A stretch of 33,633 nt of DNA from SKPT01 sp040905445 (GTDB lineage Bacteria; Planctomycetota; Phycisphaerae; Phycisphaerales; Phycisphaeraceae): the NCBI GenBank assembly GCA_040905445.1, contig JBBDRN010000024.1, positions 1 through 33,633 of the forward strand, written 5' to 3'. The notes under the pieces were generated by a model, which saw nothing but the letters and a program-made list of their open reading frames with translations, ran no database searches and was not told the origin of the DNA. A program made the position numbers and the translations under genes. The stretch's first letter is position 1. The number at the start of each line of letters is the position of its first letter. Below are positions 8,593-17,546 of the stretch, piece after piece.

Positions 8593-8612
<20 letters not shown>
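8040..8612 (+). CDS. nuoB: NADH-quinone oxidoreductase subunit B (NuoB), solitary
   Basis: NuoB is the peripheral-arm subunit of respiratory complex I that carries the terminal iron-sulfur cluster N2 next to the quinone site. This 190-residue protein has the tandem cysteines C38-C39 (TACCGIEL), C104 (MGACAS) and C133 (VPGCPPRP), the four N2 ligands, plus the conserved ASSRYDLARFGAE. The ATG at 8040 follows AAGGA by 9 bases and matches family length; the frame extends upstream to 7938 without support. Neighbouring nuoA and nuoC are absent: the gene has its own promoter and faces an unrelated ABC gene, so it stands apart from any complex I operon. Its last 20 bases overlap the end of the opposing gene. 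Confidence 0.95.
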
Positions 8613-9777
<1,165 letters not shown>

Positions 9778-9818
9778 ACCTTAAACGGTCATCTCATCCG
9801 CCGTCACCCCGCGCCAGG

Positions 9819-9834
9819 CCGCGACTTATCGCGG
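9819..9834 (-). terminator. hairpin with the htrA stop codon in its loop
   Basis: CCGCGA and TCGCGG (6-base arms) enclose a 4-base loop TAAG as read on the minus strand, and the loop TAA is the htrA stop codon. There is no U-run, so it is at best an attenuating or mRNA-end-protecting hairpin. It lies in the short gap before the OppF-type gene. Confidence 0.4.
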
Positions 9835-11439
9835 CAGGTCGATGAAGAGGCTTTGCAAGCGGAACCGGCGATCACGCGGGTCCCACTGCGCCACCGCCAG
9901 CCGCAGCGGAATGTCCCCGTCGGCGTCGGCAAAGGCCTGGACCCGCTCGCTGAGCTGCGCGACGCTCGTGACCGGCTCGCCCATCACCGCGCGGATGACC
10001 GACCCCGGCCGCAGCCCCGCCTGGCTCGCCAGCGAGTTCGGCCGGACGCGCGTGATGACCACCCCATCGATCGGCTCAGTGCCGAGCTCCCGGGCGTGCT
10101 GCTCGGTGAACGCGTCCACCCGATCGATGCCCATCCGGCGGAGCAGTTCGGTGGACGCGCGGTCCGACTCGGCGCCGCCCTCGCCCGCGCGGCCCGGCCG
10201 CGGTCGCGCCGCCGTCCGGTCATCCGTCAGCTCACCGAGCACGACCGCAACATCCTGGTATTCGCCGTCGCGGAAGATTGTCAGCACCACCTCCCTGCCC
10301 GGCGGTGTACGCGCAATGCGGAAACGCAGTTCGCCGGCGGTGGCGACCGGCTCGCCGTCGACGGCCGTGATGATGTCCTCCGGCTGGATCCCCGCCTTGG
10401 CGGCAGGCAGGCCGGGCATCGGCTCGTGGACGAGCACGCCGGCGTCGTCATCGAGCCCGAACGCCCGCGCCTGACGCTCCGTCAGGTCGTCGATCGCGAT
10501 GCCGAGGAACCCGCGCACCACGCGCCCGTCGTCAATGAGCTGGTCGGCGATCTCGACGACCAGCGCCACCGGGATGGCGAAGCTCACGCCTTGGAAGCCC
10601 GGTGCCTGGAATGGCGTGTTGGGGTCCTGGGCGATCGCAGTGTTCATCCCGACGACCTCGCCGCGGATGTTCGTCAGCGGTCCGCCCGAGTTGCCCGGGT
10701 TGATCGCCGCGTCCGTCTGGATGAAGTTCTCGTAGCCCCGCTGGCCCAGGATGCCGAGCTGACGCGCCCGGCCGGAGATGATCCCCTGGCTCATCGAAAA
10801 GTCGAACCGGAACGGCGAGCCGAACGCGAAGACAATGTCCCCCTGCTCGACCTCCTCGGTGGCGACACGCGCCGGGTGCACGTCTGTCGCGTTGATCCGC
10901 AGCACCGCAATATCCGTGTTGACATCGACCGCCGCGACCTCGGCCACGTACGTCCGCCCGTCGACGAACTCGACGACGATCTCGTCCGCGTTGCGGATCA
11001 CGTGGTTGTTGGTGACGATGTGACCCTGCTCGTCGTAGACCCAGCCCGACCCGTGGCCCGCCGGCCGCGAGGGGCTGAACGGGTCGATGTCCTGCTCCGG
11101 CTGGGGCGGGTTCTGATCCGGCTGCTGCCGCCGCTCAAAGCGCTCGAAGAGATCCGGCAGGAGCTGCTCGAGCTCGCTGCGCCCCTGGACACGCCCATCG
11201 GCCCGGCGCATGATCCGAATATTGACGACGCTCGGCTTGACGACCTCCGCAACATTGCGAAACGCCCGCGACATCTCGTCAAGCACCGGGCTTTGGTCCA
11301 GGTCCTCGCGGATCAGGGTGATGCGGGCGTCCTGGTGCGCCCAGGCGATCCGCCGGGCCAACTCCGGCCCGGTCAGGATCACGGTCAGCACCGTGACAAG
11401 CAGCACCAGCGTCGGCCCATACCAGCGAATCCGGTTCAT
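9826..11439 (-). CDS. HtrA/Deg-family serine protease with two PDZ domains
   Basis: A 537-residue periplasmic-type quality-control protease (S1C). An N-terminal hydrophobic segment (residues 7-23) is a membrane anchor or uncleaved signal. The trypsin-like domain has the full triad: His146 (VTNNHVI), Asp176 (NTDIAVL) and Ser251 (GNSGGPL). PDZ1 begins near residue 310 (VVRGFLGIAIDDL...AKAGIQPEDIITAVDGEPV) and a degenerate PDZ2 follows near 430 (VVITRVRPNSLASQAGLRPGSVIRAV). The ATG at 11439 follows GAGGAGG closely, so it is preferred over the upstream start at 11487. The gap 11440-11631 behind it carries a GAATTC-rich repeat and must hold its promoter. The stop lies in a hairpin loop. Confidence 0.93.
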   Translation of the reverse strand: MNRIRWYGPTLVLLVTVLTVILTGPELARRIAWAHQDARITLIREDLDQSPVLDEMSRAFRNVAEVVKPSVVNIRIMRRADGRVQGRSELEQLLPDLFERFERRQQPDQNPPQPEQDIDPFSPSRPAGHGSGWVYDEQGHIVTNNHVIRNADEIVVEFVDGRTYVAEVAAVDVNTDIAVLRINATDVHPARVATEEVEQGDIVFAFGSPFRFDFSMSQGIISGRARQLGILGQRGYENFIQTDAAINPGNSGGPLTNIRGEVVGMNTAIAQDPNTPFQAPGFQGVSFAIPVALVVEIADQLIDDGRVVRGFLGIAIDDLTERQARAFGLDDDAGVLVHEPMPGLPAAKAGIQPEDIITAVDGEPVATAGELRFRIARTPPGREVVLTIFRDGEYQDVAVVLGELTDDRTAARPRPGRAGEGGAESDRASTELLRRMGIDRVDAFTEQHARELGTEPIDGVVITRVRPNSLASQAGLRPGSVIRAVMGEPVTSVAQLSERVQAFADADGDIPLRLAVAQWDPRDRRFRLQSLFIDLPR

Positions 11440-11587
11440 ACCAGCCTCCTCACAATCATCAGAAAATCGGCCCGAGTACATCGCCACCCCGGCAGCCGCC
11501 GCGGAAAGACCCGCGGCTGACGCCTAATCATACGATCGGCTCCCCCATCAGTTCGATGCAGGGCCGGCAGGGGGCGGGCGGGACCCA

Positions 11588-11625
11588 CTTCTGATTTCTG
11601 AATTTTGAATTCTGAATTCTGAATC
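11588..11625. repeat. GAATTC-rich repeat, single arm
   Basis: An AT-rich stretch containing TGAATTCTGAATTCTGAAT, related to the inverted repeat at 5107-5213. It lies six bases beyond the panB stop codon on the minus strand. Only one arm is present, so it cannot form the long hairpin of the first copy. Confidence 0.7.
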
Positions 11626-11631
11626 TTTCGT

Positions 11632-12474
11632 TCACCGCTGCATCCGGTACGTCCCGCCTTCGCGCAGGTACTCGCCCCGGCCGACCTGCCCCACCCATGC
11701 CGCCGCGGCGTCGCGGACGGCCTCGCCCAGGCTCGCCAGCGGCGGGGCAAATGGCGGATGCCAGTCGGTCAGCCCCAGCAGGTCCTGCAGCACGACGACG
11801 TGGCCGTGGCACGCGGGGCCCGCCCCGCAACCGATCACGGGCACTGCTGCCCCCGTCCCCGGGTGCACCGCCGCGTCAACCACGCGCCGACTCACCTCGT
11901 CCGGCACGGCTTCGAGCAGGATCGCCGCCGCGCCCGCGTCGACCATCTGCGACGCCGACTCGACGATGCGGTCCGCCTCCCACGACCGCCGCCCGGCGGC
12001 GCGGTAGCCGCCCTCGGCCCGCACGGTCTGAGGCCGGGCGCCAAGATGCGCCACCACCGGCACGCCCGCGTGCGACAGCCGCTCGACCAGCGGCGTGAAG
12101 CTGGCGTCCACCTCCAGCTTCACGAGGTCCGCCATGCCTTGCTTGAGGAAAGCGGTGGCGTTGGCCATCGCCTCGGCGTCGCTGGCCTGGTAGCTGCCGA
12201 ACGGCATGTCCGCCATGATCAGCGCGCTGGGCGCCCCCCGCCGCACCGCCGCCGTGATCTCGAGCATGAACGGCATGGTGGCCGGCAGCGTCGAGTCGTG
12301 GCCGAGGATCATCTGCGCCGCCGTGTCGCCGACGAGGATGGTGCGCAGCCCGCCGCGCCACAGCCACCGGGCGGTGGTCGCGTCATAGCAGGTGAGCATG
12401 GCAAACTTCTCGCCGTCGCGGGCCCATTTGCGCATGTCGCGGAGGGTGATGCGCTTTTCGGGGGAGTCGTTCAT
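11632..12474 (-). CDS. panB: 3-methyl-2-oxobutanoate hydroxymethyltransferase (PanB)
   Basis: First step of pantothenate (CoA precursor) synthesis: transfers a hydroxymethyl group from methylenetetrahydrofolate to 2-oxoisovalerate to give ketopantoate. The 280-residue length fits. Family motifs are MLTCYDATTARW (27-38), VGDTAAQMILGHDSTLPATM (48-67, with the metal-binding Asp in VGD), MADMPFGSYQ, VKLEVD, VAHLGARPQT and ILLEAVP carrying the catalytic Glu, then PVIGCGAGPACHGHVVVLQDLLGL. The second family motif usually reads GHLGLTPQ, so AHLGARPQ is a mild deviation. No panC or panD neighbour is present. A GAATTC-rich repeat follows the stop. Confidence 0.95.
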   Translation of the reverse strand: MNDSPEKRITLRDMRKWARDGEKFAMLTCYDATTARWLWRGGLRTILVGDTAAQMILGHDSTLPATMPFMLEITAAVRRGAPSALIMADMPFGSYQASDAEAMANATAFLKQGMADLVKLEVDASFTPLVERLSHAGVPVVAHLGARPQTVRAEGGYRAAGRRSWEADRIVESASQMVDAGAAAILLEAVPDEVSRRVVDAAVHPGTGAAVPVIGCGAGPACHGHVVVLQDLLGLTDWHPPFAPPLASLGEAVRDAAAAWVGQVGRGEYLREGGTYRMQR

Positions 12475-12511
12475 GGTGCGGGGATTGTAGCGGTTGGCGG
12501 CAGGGCCACCC

Positions 12512-12865
12512 TCACGCCCTGATCGCGCCGCGCAGCCAGTCGGTCAGTTCGATTTTGGTCATGCTGCCGCCGGCCACGGCGAGGGTGACGCGCTCCAGGG
12601 CGGCGGCGGCAGGGAGGGGGGCGCCGTTCGTGTCGAGGAACACGAGGCAGGCGAGCGACGCGACGCGCTTGTTGCCGTCATGGAAGGCGTGGTTCTGCGC
12701 CAGGTGGTACAGGTACGCCGCCGCCATGGCGGCGAGATCGTCATGCAGGTAGGCGCCGCCGAACTGCTGGCGCGGCATGGTTACCGCCGCTTCGAGGAGC
12801 CCGGCGTCGCGCACACCATCAAGGCCGCCGTGGACCCGGATGGTCCGGCTGTGCAACTCCATCAC
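12512..12865 (-). CDS. doc: Doc-type (death-on-curing, Fic fold) toxin
   Basis: A 117-residue Fic-fold protein with the Doc active-site motif HAFHDGNKR at residues 59-67; Doc toxins phosphorylate EF-Tu and block translation. The typical Doc opening (about LDFLSIEQVMELHSRTI) is readable from a CTG at 12889 that has GGGGG before it. The listed GTG at 12865 or the next ATG (12862) would drop these residues, so the real start may be the CTG or another rare start. The frame begins right after the antitoxin stop (12905), which is in the same frame, so translation is probably coupled. Pairing with an AbrB/MazE-type antitoxin rather than Phd is seen in other genomes as well. Confidence 0.9.
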   Translation of the reverse strand: MMELHSRTIRVHGGLDGVRDAGLLEAAVTMPRQQFGGAYLHDDLAAMAAAYLYHLAQNHAFHDGNKRVASLACLVFLDTNGAPLPAAAALERVTLAVAGGSMTKIELTDWLRGAIRA

Positions 12866-12904
12866 CTGCTCAATGCTGAGAAAGTCCAGCGCTCTGCCCC
12901 CGGA

Positions 12905-13132
12905 TCACTCCGCCAGCCGCTTGAGCATGCCGTCGTAGCGGCGCATGATCTTGGTGGTCGACGCCTCGAATCGCTCGGCGTCGATGCCGCCGTTGCTGGG
13001 CGTCACCATCAGCGCGCCGTTGCGGATCGTCACCTGCAACGGCGTATCCGCGGTGATGCCCATCATCTCCATCATCGTCCGATCGATCACCAGCGCCTGG
13101 CTGTTGCCGTGCTTCTTGAGCATGCGGATCAT
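12905..13132 (-). CDS. AbrB/MazE (SpoVT)-type antitoxin
   Basis: A 75-residue swapped-hairpin DNA-binding protein: MLKKHGNSQALVIDRTMMEMMGI, then PLQVTIRNGALMVTP, is the AbrB/MazE-like fold, and the remaining 25 residues (charged, DAERFEASTTKIMRRYDGMLKRLAE) should wrap the toxin. It is the first gene of a two-gene unit with the Doc toxin. ATG at 13132 has AAAGGAG 8 bases upstream. The much longer open frame reaching to 13744 is a shadow of the ABC gene. It probably represses its own promoter through the palindrome at 13161-13172. Confidence 0.88.
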   Translation of the reverse strand: MIRMLKKHGNSQALVIDRTMMEMMGITADTPLQVTIRNGALMVTPSNGGIDAERFEASTTKIMRRYDGMLKRLAE

Positions 13133-13160
13133 GGCGGTCGCTCCTTTGCGTGTACCTACC

Positions 13161-13191
13161 ATGTTATAACATCGGCTCAAGCGCCGGTCAA
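13161..13191 (-). promoter_or_regulatory. toxin-antitoxin promoter with palindromic operator
   Basis: On the minus strand TTGACC (13191-13186) and TATAAC (13168-13163) are 17 bases apart, close to the sigma-70 consensus. The perfect 12-base palindrome ATGTTATAACAT (13161-13172) covers the -10 box, as expected for the operator of an autoregulating AbrB/MazE antitoxin. The start of the antitoxin lies about 30 bases downstream. The operator role is inferred from position. Confidence 0.75.
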
Positions 13192-13231
13192 GTTCACCGG
13201 CCGCAGAAACCGCGTAGGGGTCGGCTCGGCC

Positions 13232-13334
13232 CCCCTCGAGAGGGGATGGGGGGAGGGCGTCTCTCCGAACGCCCGATGGGTCGGCGTGCCGTGACGCGTC
13301 CGCGCCTCCCGCGCACCCTCCCCCGTCCCCTCCC
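13232..13334. repeat. GAGGGG/CCCCTC inverted repeat
   Basis: CCCCTC-GA-GAGGGG forms a tight hairpin at 13232-13245. The stretch 13240-13257 (GAGGGGATGGGGGGAGGG) is nearly the complement of 13316-13332, giving a longer palindrome. It fills the gap between the toxin-antitoxin promoter and the end of the ABC exporter operon, where a terminator is expected. No gene is visible in 13192-13359. Confidence 0.6.
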
Positions 13335-13359
13335 AAAGGGAGCGAAGCGCAACCCCCGC

Positions 13360-15234
13360 TCACGCCTGGCTGGCGTGGATGAACTGCCGGTACAGGTTCG
13401 CGTAGACACCGCCCGTCGTCAGCAGCTCCGCGTGGCTGCCGCGCTCGATGATCCGGCCGTGGTCCAGCACCAGCACCGTGTCCGCGTGACGGATGGTGGA
13501 GAGGCGGTGGGCGACCACGAAGCTCGTGCGCCCGGCCAGCAGCACCGTCAGCGCCTTCTGGATCCGCGCCTCGGTCATCGTGTCCACCGCCGACGTCGCC
13601 TCGTCCAGGATGAGGATCCGCGGGTCCGCGAGCATCGCCCGCGTGAAGCACACGAGCTGGCGCTGCCCGAGCGACAGGTGGCTGCCCCGCTCGCCGACCT
13701 CCGTGTAGAACCCGTCCGGCATCGCTTCGAACAGGTCCAGGCAATCCAGCGTGCGGGCGGCCTCGATCACCTGCGCGTCGGTCGCGCCCACCTTGCCCAC
13801 GCGAATGTTGTCCATCACCGTCCCGGTGAAAAGGAAGTTCTCCTGCAGCACGATGCCGAGCTGCCGCGCCAGCGAGTCGGCCTTGACCTGCTGCGTCTCG
13901 TGACCATCGATGAGGATCTGGCCGGCCGTGGGCAGGTAGAACTTGCTGATCAGGTTGATGATCGTCGTCTTGCCCGAGCCCGTGTGCCCGACGAGCGCGA
14001 TCACCTCCCCCGGCTGCGCGGTGAAGTTGACCTCCTCCAGCACCGGCGTGTCGGGGTCGTACGCGAAGCCCACGTCCCGGAACTCGACACGCCCCTCGAT
14101 TGGCGGCAGGTCAACCGCGCCGGGCGGGTCCAGCGGCTCGGGCTCGTAATCCAGCAGCCGGAACACACGCTCCGCCCCCGCCATCGCCCGCATCGCTTGG
14201 TCGTACATCCGCCCGATCTGCGCGATCGGCCCGAAAAACTGCGGCGCCATCAGGAAGAAGAGAACCACCGCCTTGGCCTGCGTCGCGGCGTCCTGGGCGC
14301 CGATCCAGTCGGGCCCCAAGCTCCCATACACCACCTGGTAGCCGCCGATCACCAGCAGGATGGAGATGAAGAACTGGCTGTTGAGCTCCAGCAGCGGCAG
14401 GAAGACGCCGCTCAGCCGCGCGGCGCGCATGTTGTGCTCGGCGTGGTCCTCCGCCAGGTCGCGGAACATCGCGGCGTTGAGGTCCTGGCGCACGAACCCC
14501 TGCGTCACCTTGATCCCGCTGACCGACTCGGCGAGCGTGGCGGTCACGCGGCTCATCGACTCCTGGATGTCCCGCCGCGCCATCGAGATCCGCACGCGGA
14601 AGTAGCGGTTGATCACCCACAGCACCGGCGCCATCGCCAGCAGAAAGCCGAAGAGAATCGCGTCGGAATAGAGCATGATCGCCGCCGCCACGCTCATCTG
14701 CCCCGCCTGGATGAGTGTCACGAACAGCACGTCCTGCACGCCGGCGCGCAGGGCCTCGGCGTCGGAGACGAAGCGCGAAATGATGCGCCCCAGCTTGGTC
14801 TTGTCATAGAAGCGCATCGACAGCCGCTGCAGGTGCTCGAACATCTGCTGGCGCAGGTCGTAAACGACGTCCTCGCCCAGTTCCAGCGCCCAGCGCTGGC
14901 GGAAGTGGGCCATGAACTCCGTGACGCCCCCCAGCACGAGGAACCCGAGCGAGCCCAGCACGATGCCACGCCAGTCACGGCTGGTGATCGGCCCGCTGAT
15001 GATCCACGCGACCATTGCCGCCAGCATCGGAAGCTGGATCGAGCGGATGAACACGAGCGTCAGCAGCGCGTTGCGCTTGCCGGCGTAGGGCCGGGTCTGC
15101 TTGAGCAGGCGCACGATGAGGCGCATGCTCAGCGGCCGCCGCCTCGCCTCGCGCTCCGAGTCGAGCTCCACGTGCGTCAGCCGCGACGGCCGGCCGCCCA
15201 CCGGGCCCGGGTTGCTGGCGGTGGCCTGGCTCAT
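13360..15234 (-). CDS. ABC exporter half-transporter, catalytic Glu intact
   Basis: A 624-residue type IV ABC exporter subunit: membrane domain with six helices about residues 60-345, then an ATPase domain with Walker A GHTGSGKTT (416-424), signature LSLGQ (520-524, third Gly replaced by Leu) and Walker B ILILDEATSAVD with the catalytic Glu545. Its ATG overlaps the stop of the preceding ABC gene (ATGA at 15231-15234), so the two are translationally coupled. Together they form a heterodimer: the good ATP site uses this protein's Walker motifs and the partner's LSGGQ. Such exporters move drugs, lipids or peptides; the cargo cannot be read from the sequence. Confidence 0.92.
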   Translation of the reverse strand: MSQATASNPGPVGGRPSRLTHVELDSEREARRRPLSMRLIVRLLKQTRPYAGKRNALLTLVFIRSIQLPMLAAMVAWIISGPITSRDWRGIVLGSLGFLVLGGVTEFMAHFRQRWALELGEDVVYDLRQQMFEHLQRLSMRFYDKTKLGRIISRFVSDAEALRAGVQDVLFVTLIQAGQMSVAAAIMLYSDAILFGFLLAMAPVLWVINRYFRVRISMARRDIQESMSRVTATLAESVSGIKVTQGFVRQDLNAAMFRDLAEDHAEHNMRAARLSGVFLPLLELNSQFFISILLVIGGYQVVYGSLGPDWIGAQDAATQAKAVVLFFLMAPQFFGPIAQIGRMYDQAMRAMAGAERVFRLLDYEPEPLDPPGAVDLPPIEGRVEFRDVGFAYDPDTPVLEEVNFTAQPGEVIALVGHTGSGKTTIINLISKFYLPTAGQILIDGHETQQVKADSLARQLGIVLQENFLFTGTVMDNIRVGKVGATDAQVIEAARTLDCLDLFEAMPDGFYTEVGERGSHLSLGQRQLVCFTRAMLADPRILILDEATSAVDTMTEARIQKALTVLLAGRTSFVVAHRLSTIRHADTVLVLDHGRIIERGSHAELLTTGGVYANLYRQFIHASQA

Positions 15235-17138
15235 ACCGTCGACTCCTCGATGCCCAGCAGACGCCGGCTCTCCTCGTCGGCGATCTGAAGCCCCGCTGCC
15301 CGGCGGTAGTGGCCCCGTCGGCCCATCAACTCCTCGTGCGTGCCCTGCTCCACGATCCGCCCCTGGTCGAGCACGATCACCTGGTTCGCCCGCCGCAGCG
15401 TGCTCAGCCGGTGGGCCACGACGAACGTCGTGCGCCCGCGCATCGCCTGGTCCATCGCCAGCAGAATCTCGTGCTCCGTCTGCGGGTCGATCGCCGCCGT
15501 CGGGTCATCGAGCACGAGAAGCGGCGGCTCGAGCAGCACGGCCCGGGCGATCGCCAACCGCTGCCGCTGCCCGCCCGAAAGGTTCGACCCGCGCTCGCCG
15601 ACGATCGTGTCGTACCCGTGCTCCATCGCCATGATGAACTCGTGCGCTGCGGCGATGCGCGCCGCCCGCTCGATCTGCTCCGGCGTGGCGTCCGGGTGGC
15701 CGAACGCGATGTTCTCCGCCACCGTCGTCGAGAACAGGAAGCTCTCCTGGAACACGACGCCGACGTTGCGGCGAAGGTCGTTGACGTCGTACTCCCGCAC
15801 GTCCACGCCGTCGATCAGCAGCCGCCCGCTCGTCGGGTCGTGAAAGCGCGGGATCATGTGCAGCAGCGTGCTCTTGCCCGCGCCCGTCGCGCCGAGGATC
15901 GCCACGCACTGCCCGGCATCCGCGTGCAGGTCGACGTTGGCCATCGCCGGCTCGGTTGTGTCGGGGTACCAGAAAGTCACGTTCTGGAAGTCGACTTCGC
16001 CGCGGGCGCGCGACAGCGGCGTCGGGTCGGGCGGGCTGTCGATCTGCACCGGCGCGTCGAGCACCTCGAAAACGCGCTGCGCCCCCGTCAGGCTCTGCTG
16101 CATCGAGTTGGCGACCTGGGCGATGTTGGCGACCTGGGTCGAGAACTGCTGCAGCAGGCTCGCGAACACCAGCAGGATCCCGATCGTCAGCGTCTGCTCG
16201 TGGATGTAGATCCAGCCGCCCATCAGCAGCAGGATCACCAGGTTGCACTGCGGGATGAACGAGATCAACGGCACATACGTCGCCACGCGCCAGAAGATCC
16301 ACCGCTTCTGCACGCGCACGTCCTCGTTGGCGTCGCGGAACTTCTCGATCTCCTGCTCCTGGCGCGAGAAGCCCTTGATGACGCTCACCGCCTGGATGTT
16401 CTCCGAGATCACGCGCACCGCCCGGTCCATCAGCTCCCGGTTGCGCCGATACGCCGGGCGGACCACCTGCGCGAACCGCATCGCCAGGTAGCCCAGCAGC
16501 GGCGTCGTGCCCAGGCACGCGAGCGTCAGCCAGACGTGGATGCTCATCATCACCGTCAGGAAGAACCCGAGGCTGATGAGGATCATTAACACCTGCACCA
16601 GCACACCGTCGATGAACATGCGCACCGCCTGAACGTCGGCGGTGACACGGTTGATGATCGACCCCGACTCGTTGGCGTCGAAGAACTGGAAGCTCAACCG
16701 CTGGAGCTTGTCGTAGACCCTGGCGCGCAGCTCGAGGATGATGTCCTGCACGAGCCGGGCGCGCCACACGTGGCTGACCCGGTCCAGCGAGAAGCGGACC
16801 GCCGCGATCCCCAGCACGCCCACGCCGATGACGAAGATCTCGAAGAGCTTGGACCAGTCCTCCGGCGGCGCGAGCCCGAAAGGGTAGCGCGGCGGGCGGG
16901 CGTTGGGCACCTCCCCGAAGACGATCACGTCCACGCCGACGCCCGCGAGCCCCAGGCCTGACAGCGCCATCGCCAGCAGGCACATCTGCGTGAGGATGAG
17001 CCTCAACGTCTGGGCGCGGTAGTGCCACGCCAGCGCCAGCATTCGCAGAATCAGTCGGCCGGTGGAGGTCCCGGCGTCAGCGAGCTTCTGTGGATCCCGT
17101 GCGTTGTCAGGGCCCCGCGGGCCCGGTTGGTCAGACAC
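15231..17138 (-). CDS. ABC exporter half-transporter, degenerate Walker B
   Basis: A 635-residue ABC exporter subunit, first gene of the pair. Six membrane helices lie between about 45 and 335, followed by Walker A GATGAGKST (416-424), canonical LSGGQ (520-524), and Walker B LLVLDDPTAAID in which Asp545 replaces the catalytic Glu. This is the hallmark of the non-catalytic partner of heterodimeric exporters such as TM287/288 and BmrC/D. The start is a GTG at 17138 with no strong ribosome site, preceded by GGGGATATTGAG. The low-complexity region 17139-17546 should carry its promoter. The two proteins share the same register of motifs, so they probably arose by duplication. Confidence 0.92.
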   Translation of the reverse strand: MSDQPGPRGPDNARDPQKLADAGTSTGRLILRMLALAWHYRAQTLRLILTQMCLLAMALSGLGLAGVGVDVIVFGEVPNARPPRYPFGLAPPEDWSKLFEIFVIGVGVLGIAAVRFSLDRVSHVWRARLVQDIILELRARVYDKLQRLSFQFFDANESGSIINRVTADVQAVRMFIDGVLVQVLMILISLGFFLTVMMSIHVWLTLACLGTTPLLGYLAMRFAQVVRPAYRRNRELMDRAVRVISENIQAVSVIKGFSRQEQEIEKFRDANEDVRVQKRWIFWRVATYVPLISFIPQCNLVILLLMGGWIYIHEQTLTIGILLVFASLLQQFSTQVANIAQVANSMQQSLTGAQRVFEVLDAPVQIDSPPDPTPLSRARGEVDFQNVTFWYPDTTEPAMANVDLHADAGQCVAILGATGAGKSTLLHMIPRFHDPTSGRLLIDGVDVREYDVNDLRRNVGVVFQESFLFSTTVAENIAFGHPDATPEQIERAARIAAAHEFIMAMEHGYDTIVGERGSNLSGGQRQRLAIARAVLLEPPLLVLDDPTAAIDPQTEHEILLAMDQAMRGRTTFVVAHRLSTLRRANQVIVLDQGRIVEQGTHEELMGRRGHYRRAAGLQIADEESRRLLGIEESTV

Positions 17139-17546
17139 GACTCAATATCCCCGTCGCCGGGGCGTGCACAGCAAAGCACGCGGCCGACGCCGCCTTTCCA
17201 TCTGTTATCCTGCATCTTCTCAAGCGAATGCCCGATCTGCCCTCAGTCTAAGGCCTTGCGCGAGCCCGGCAAGTCGCCCCGACCCGGCGATCGGCGGGCG
17301 GCGCTGCGGTAACCAATTATGTATACACCGTTTGTATGCCGAATTCCCCGCCCTGGGCTCGGGGCAAATTCCGCGCCAGGCCCCACGCGCCCACCCGCGA
17401 TCCCCCTCTCCCCCTTTCCGAGAGAGGCCGGGGGAAGGTGCCCCCGCCCCCGCCACCCCGCCACCCCGCCACCCTCCGCAGCGTCATCTCCACCATCCCG
17501 CTCAAATGCTATACTTACGAAGCCAATCCCTTGGGAAGGAGCACCC
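17139..17546. other. gap between divergent ABC operon and hypothetical gene
   Basis: This 408-base divergent gap has no supported gene. Contents: an AT-richer patch at 17308-17342, a CCCTCTCC / GAGAGG pair near 17402-17428 (weak hairpin), and a C-rich run at 17443-17475 with three GCCACCCC-like units. TATACT (17510-17515) is a candidate -10 box for the gene at 17547, but no good -35 lies 16-18 bases before it. The promoter of the ABC pair should also be here but was not recognised. Confidence 0.5.

Noticed and set aside
13133..13744. Long N-terminal extension of the antitoxin frame
   Set aside because: It crosses the promoter and the inverse of the ABC gene; AAAGGAG and the AbrB-like fold fix the start at 13132.
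13150..15288. 712-codon open frame on the plus strand
   Set aside because: Antisense to the ABC exporter gene with intact Walker motifs; composition is His/Arg/Asp/Val rich, a shadow.
17443..17475. GCCACCCC tandem units as a CRISPR or satellite array
   Set aside because: Only three short units with no spacers; simple low-complexity sequence.
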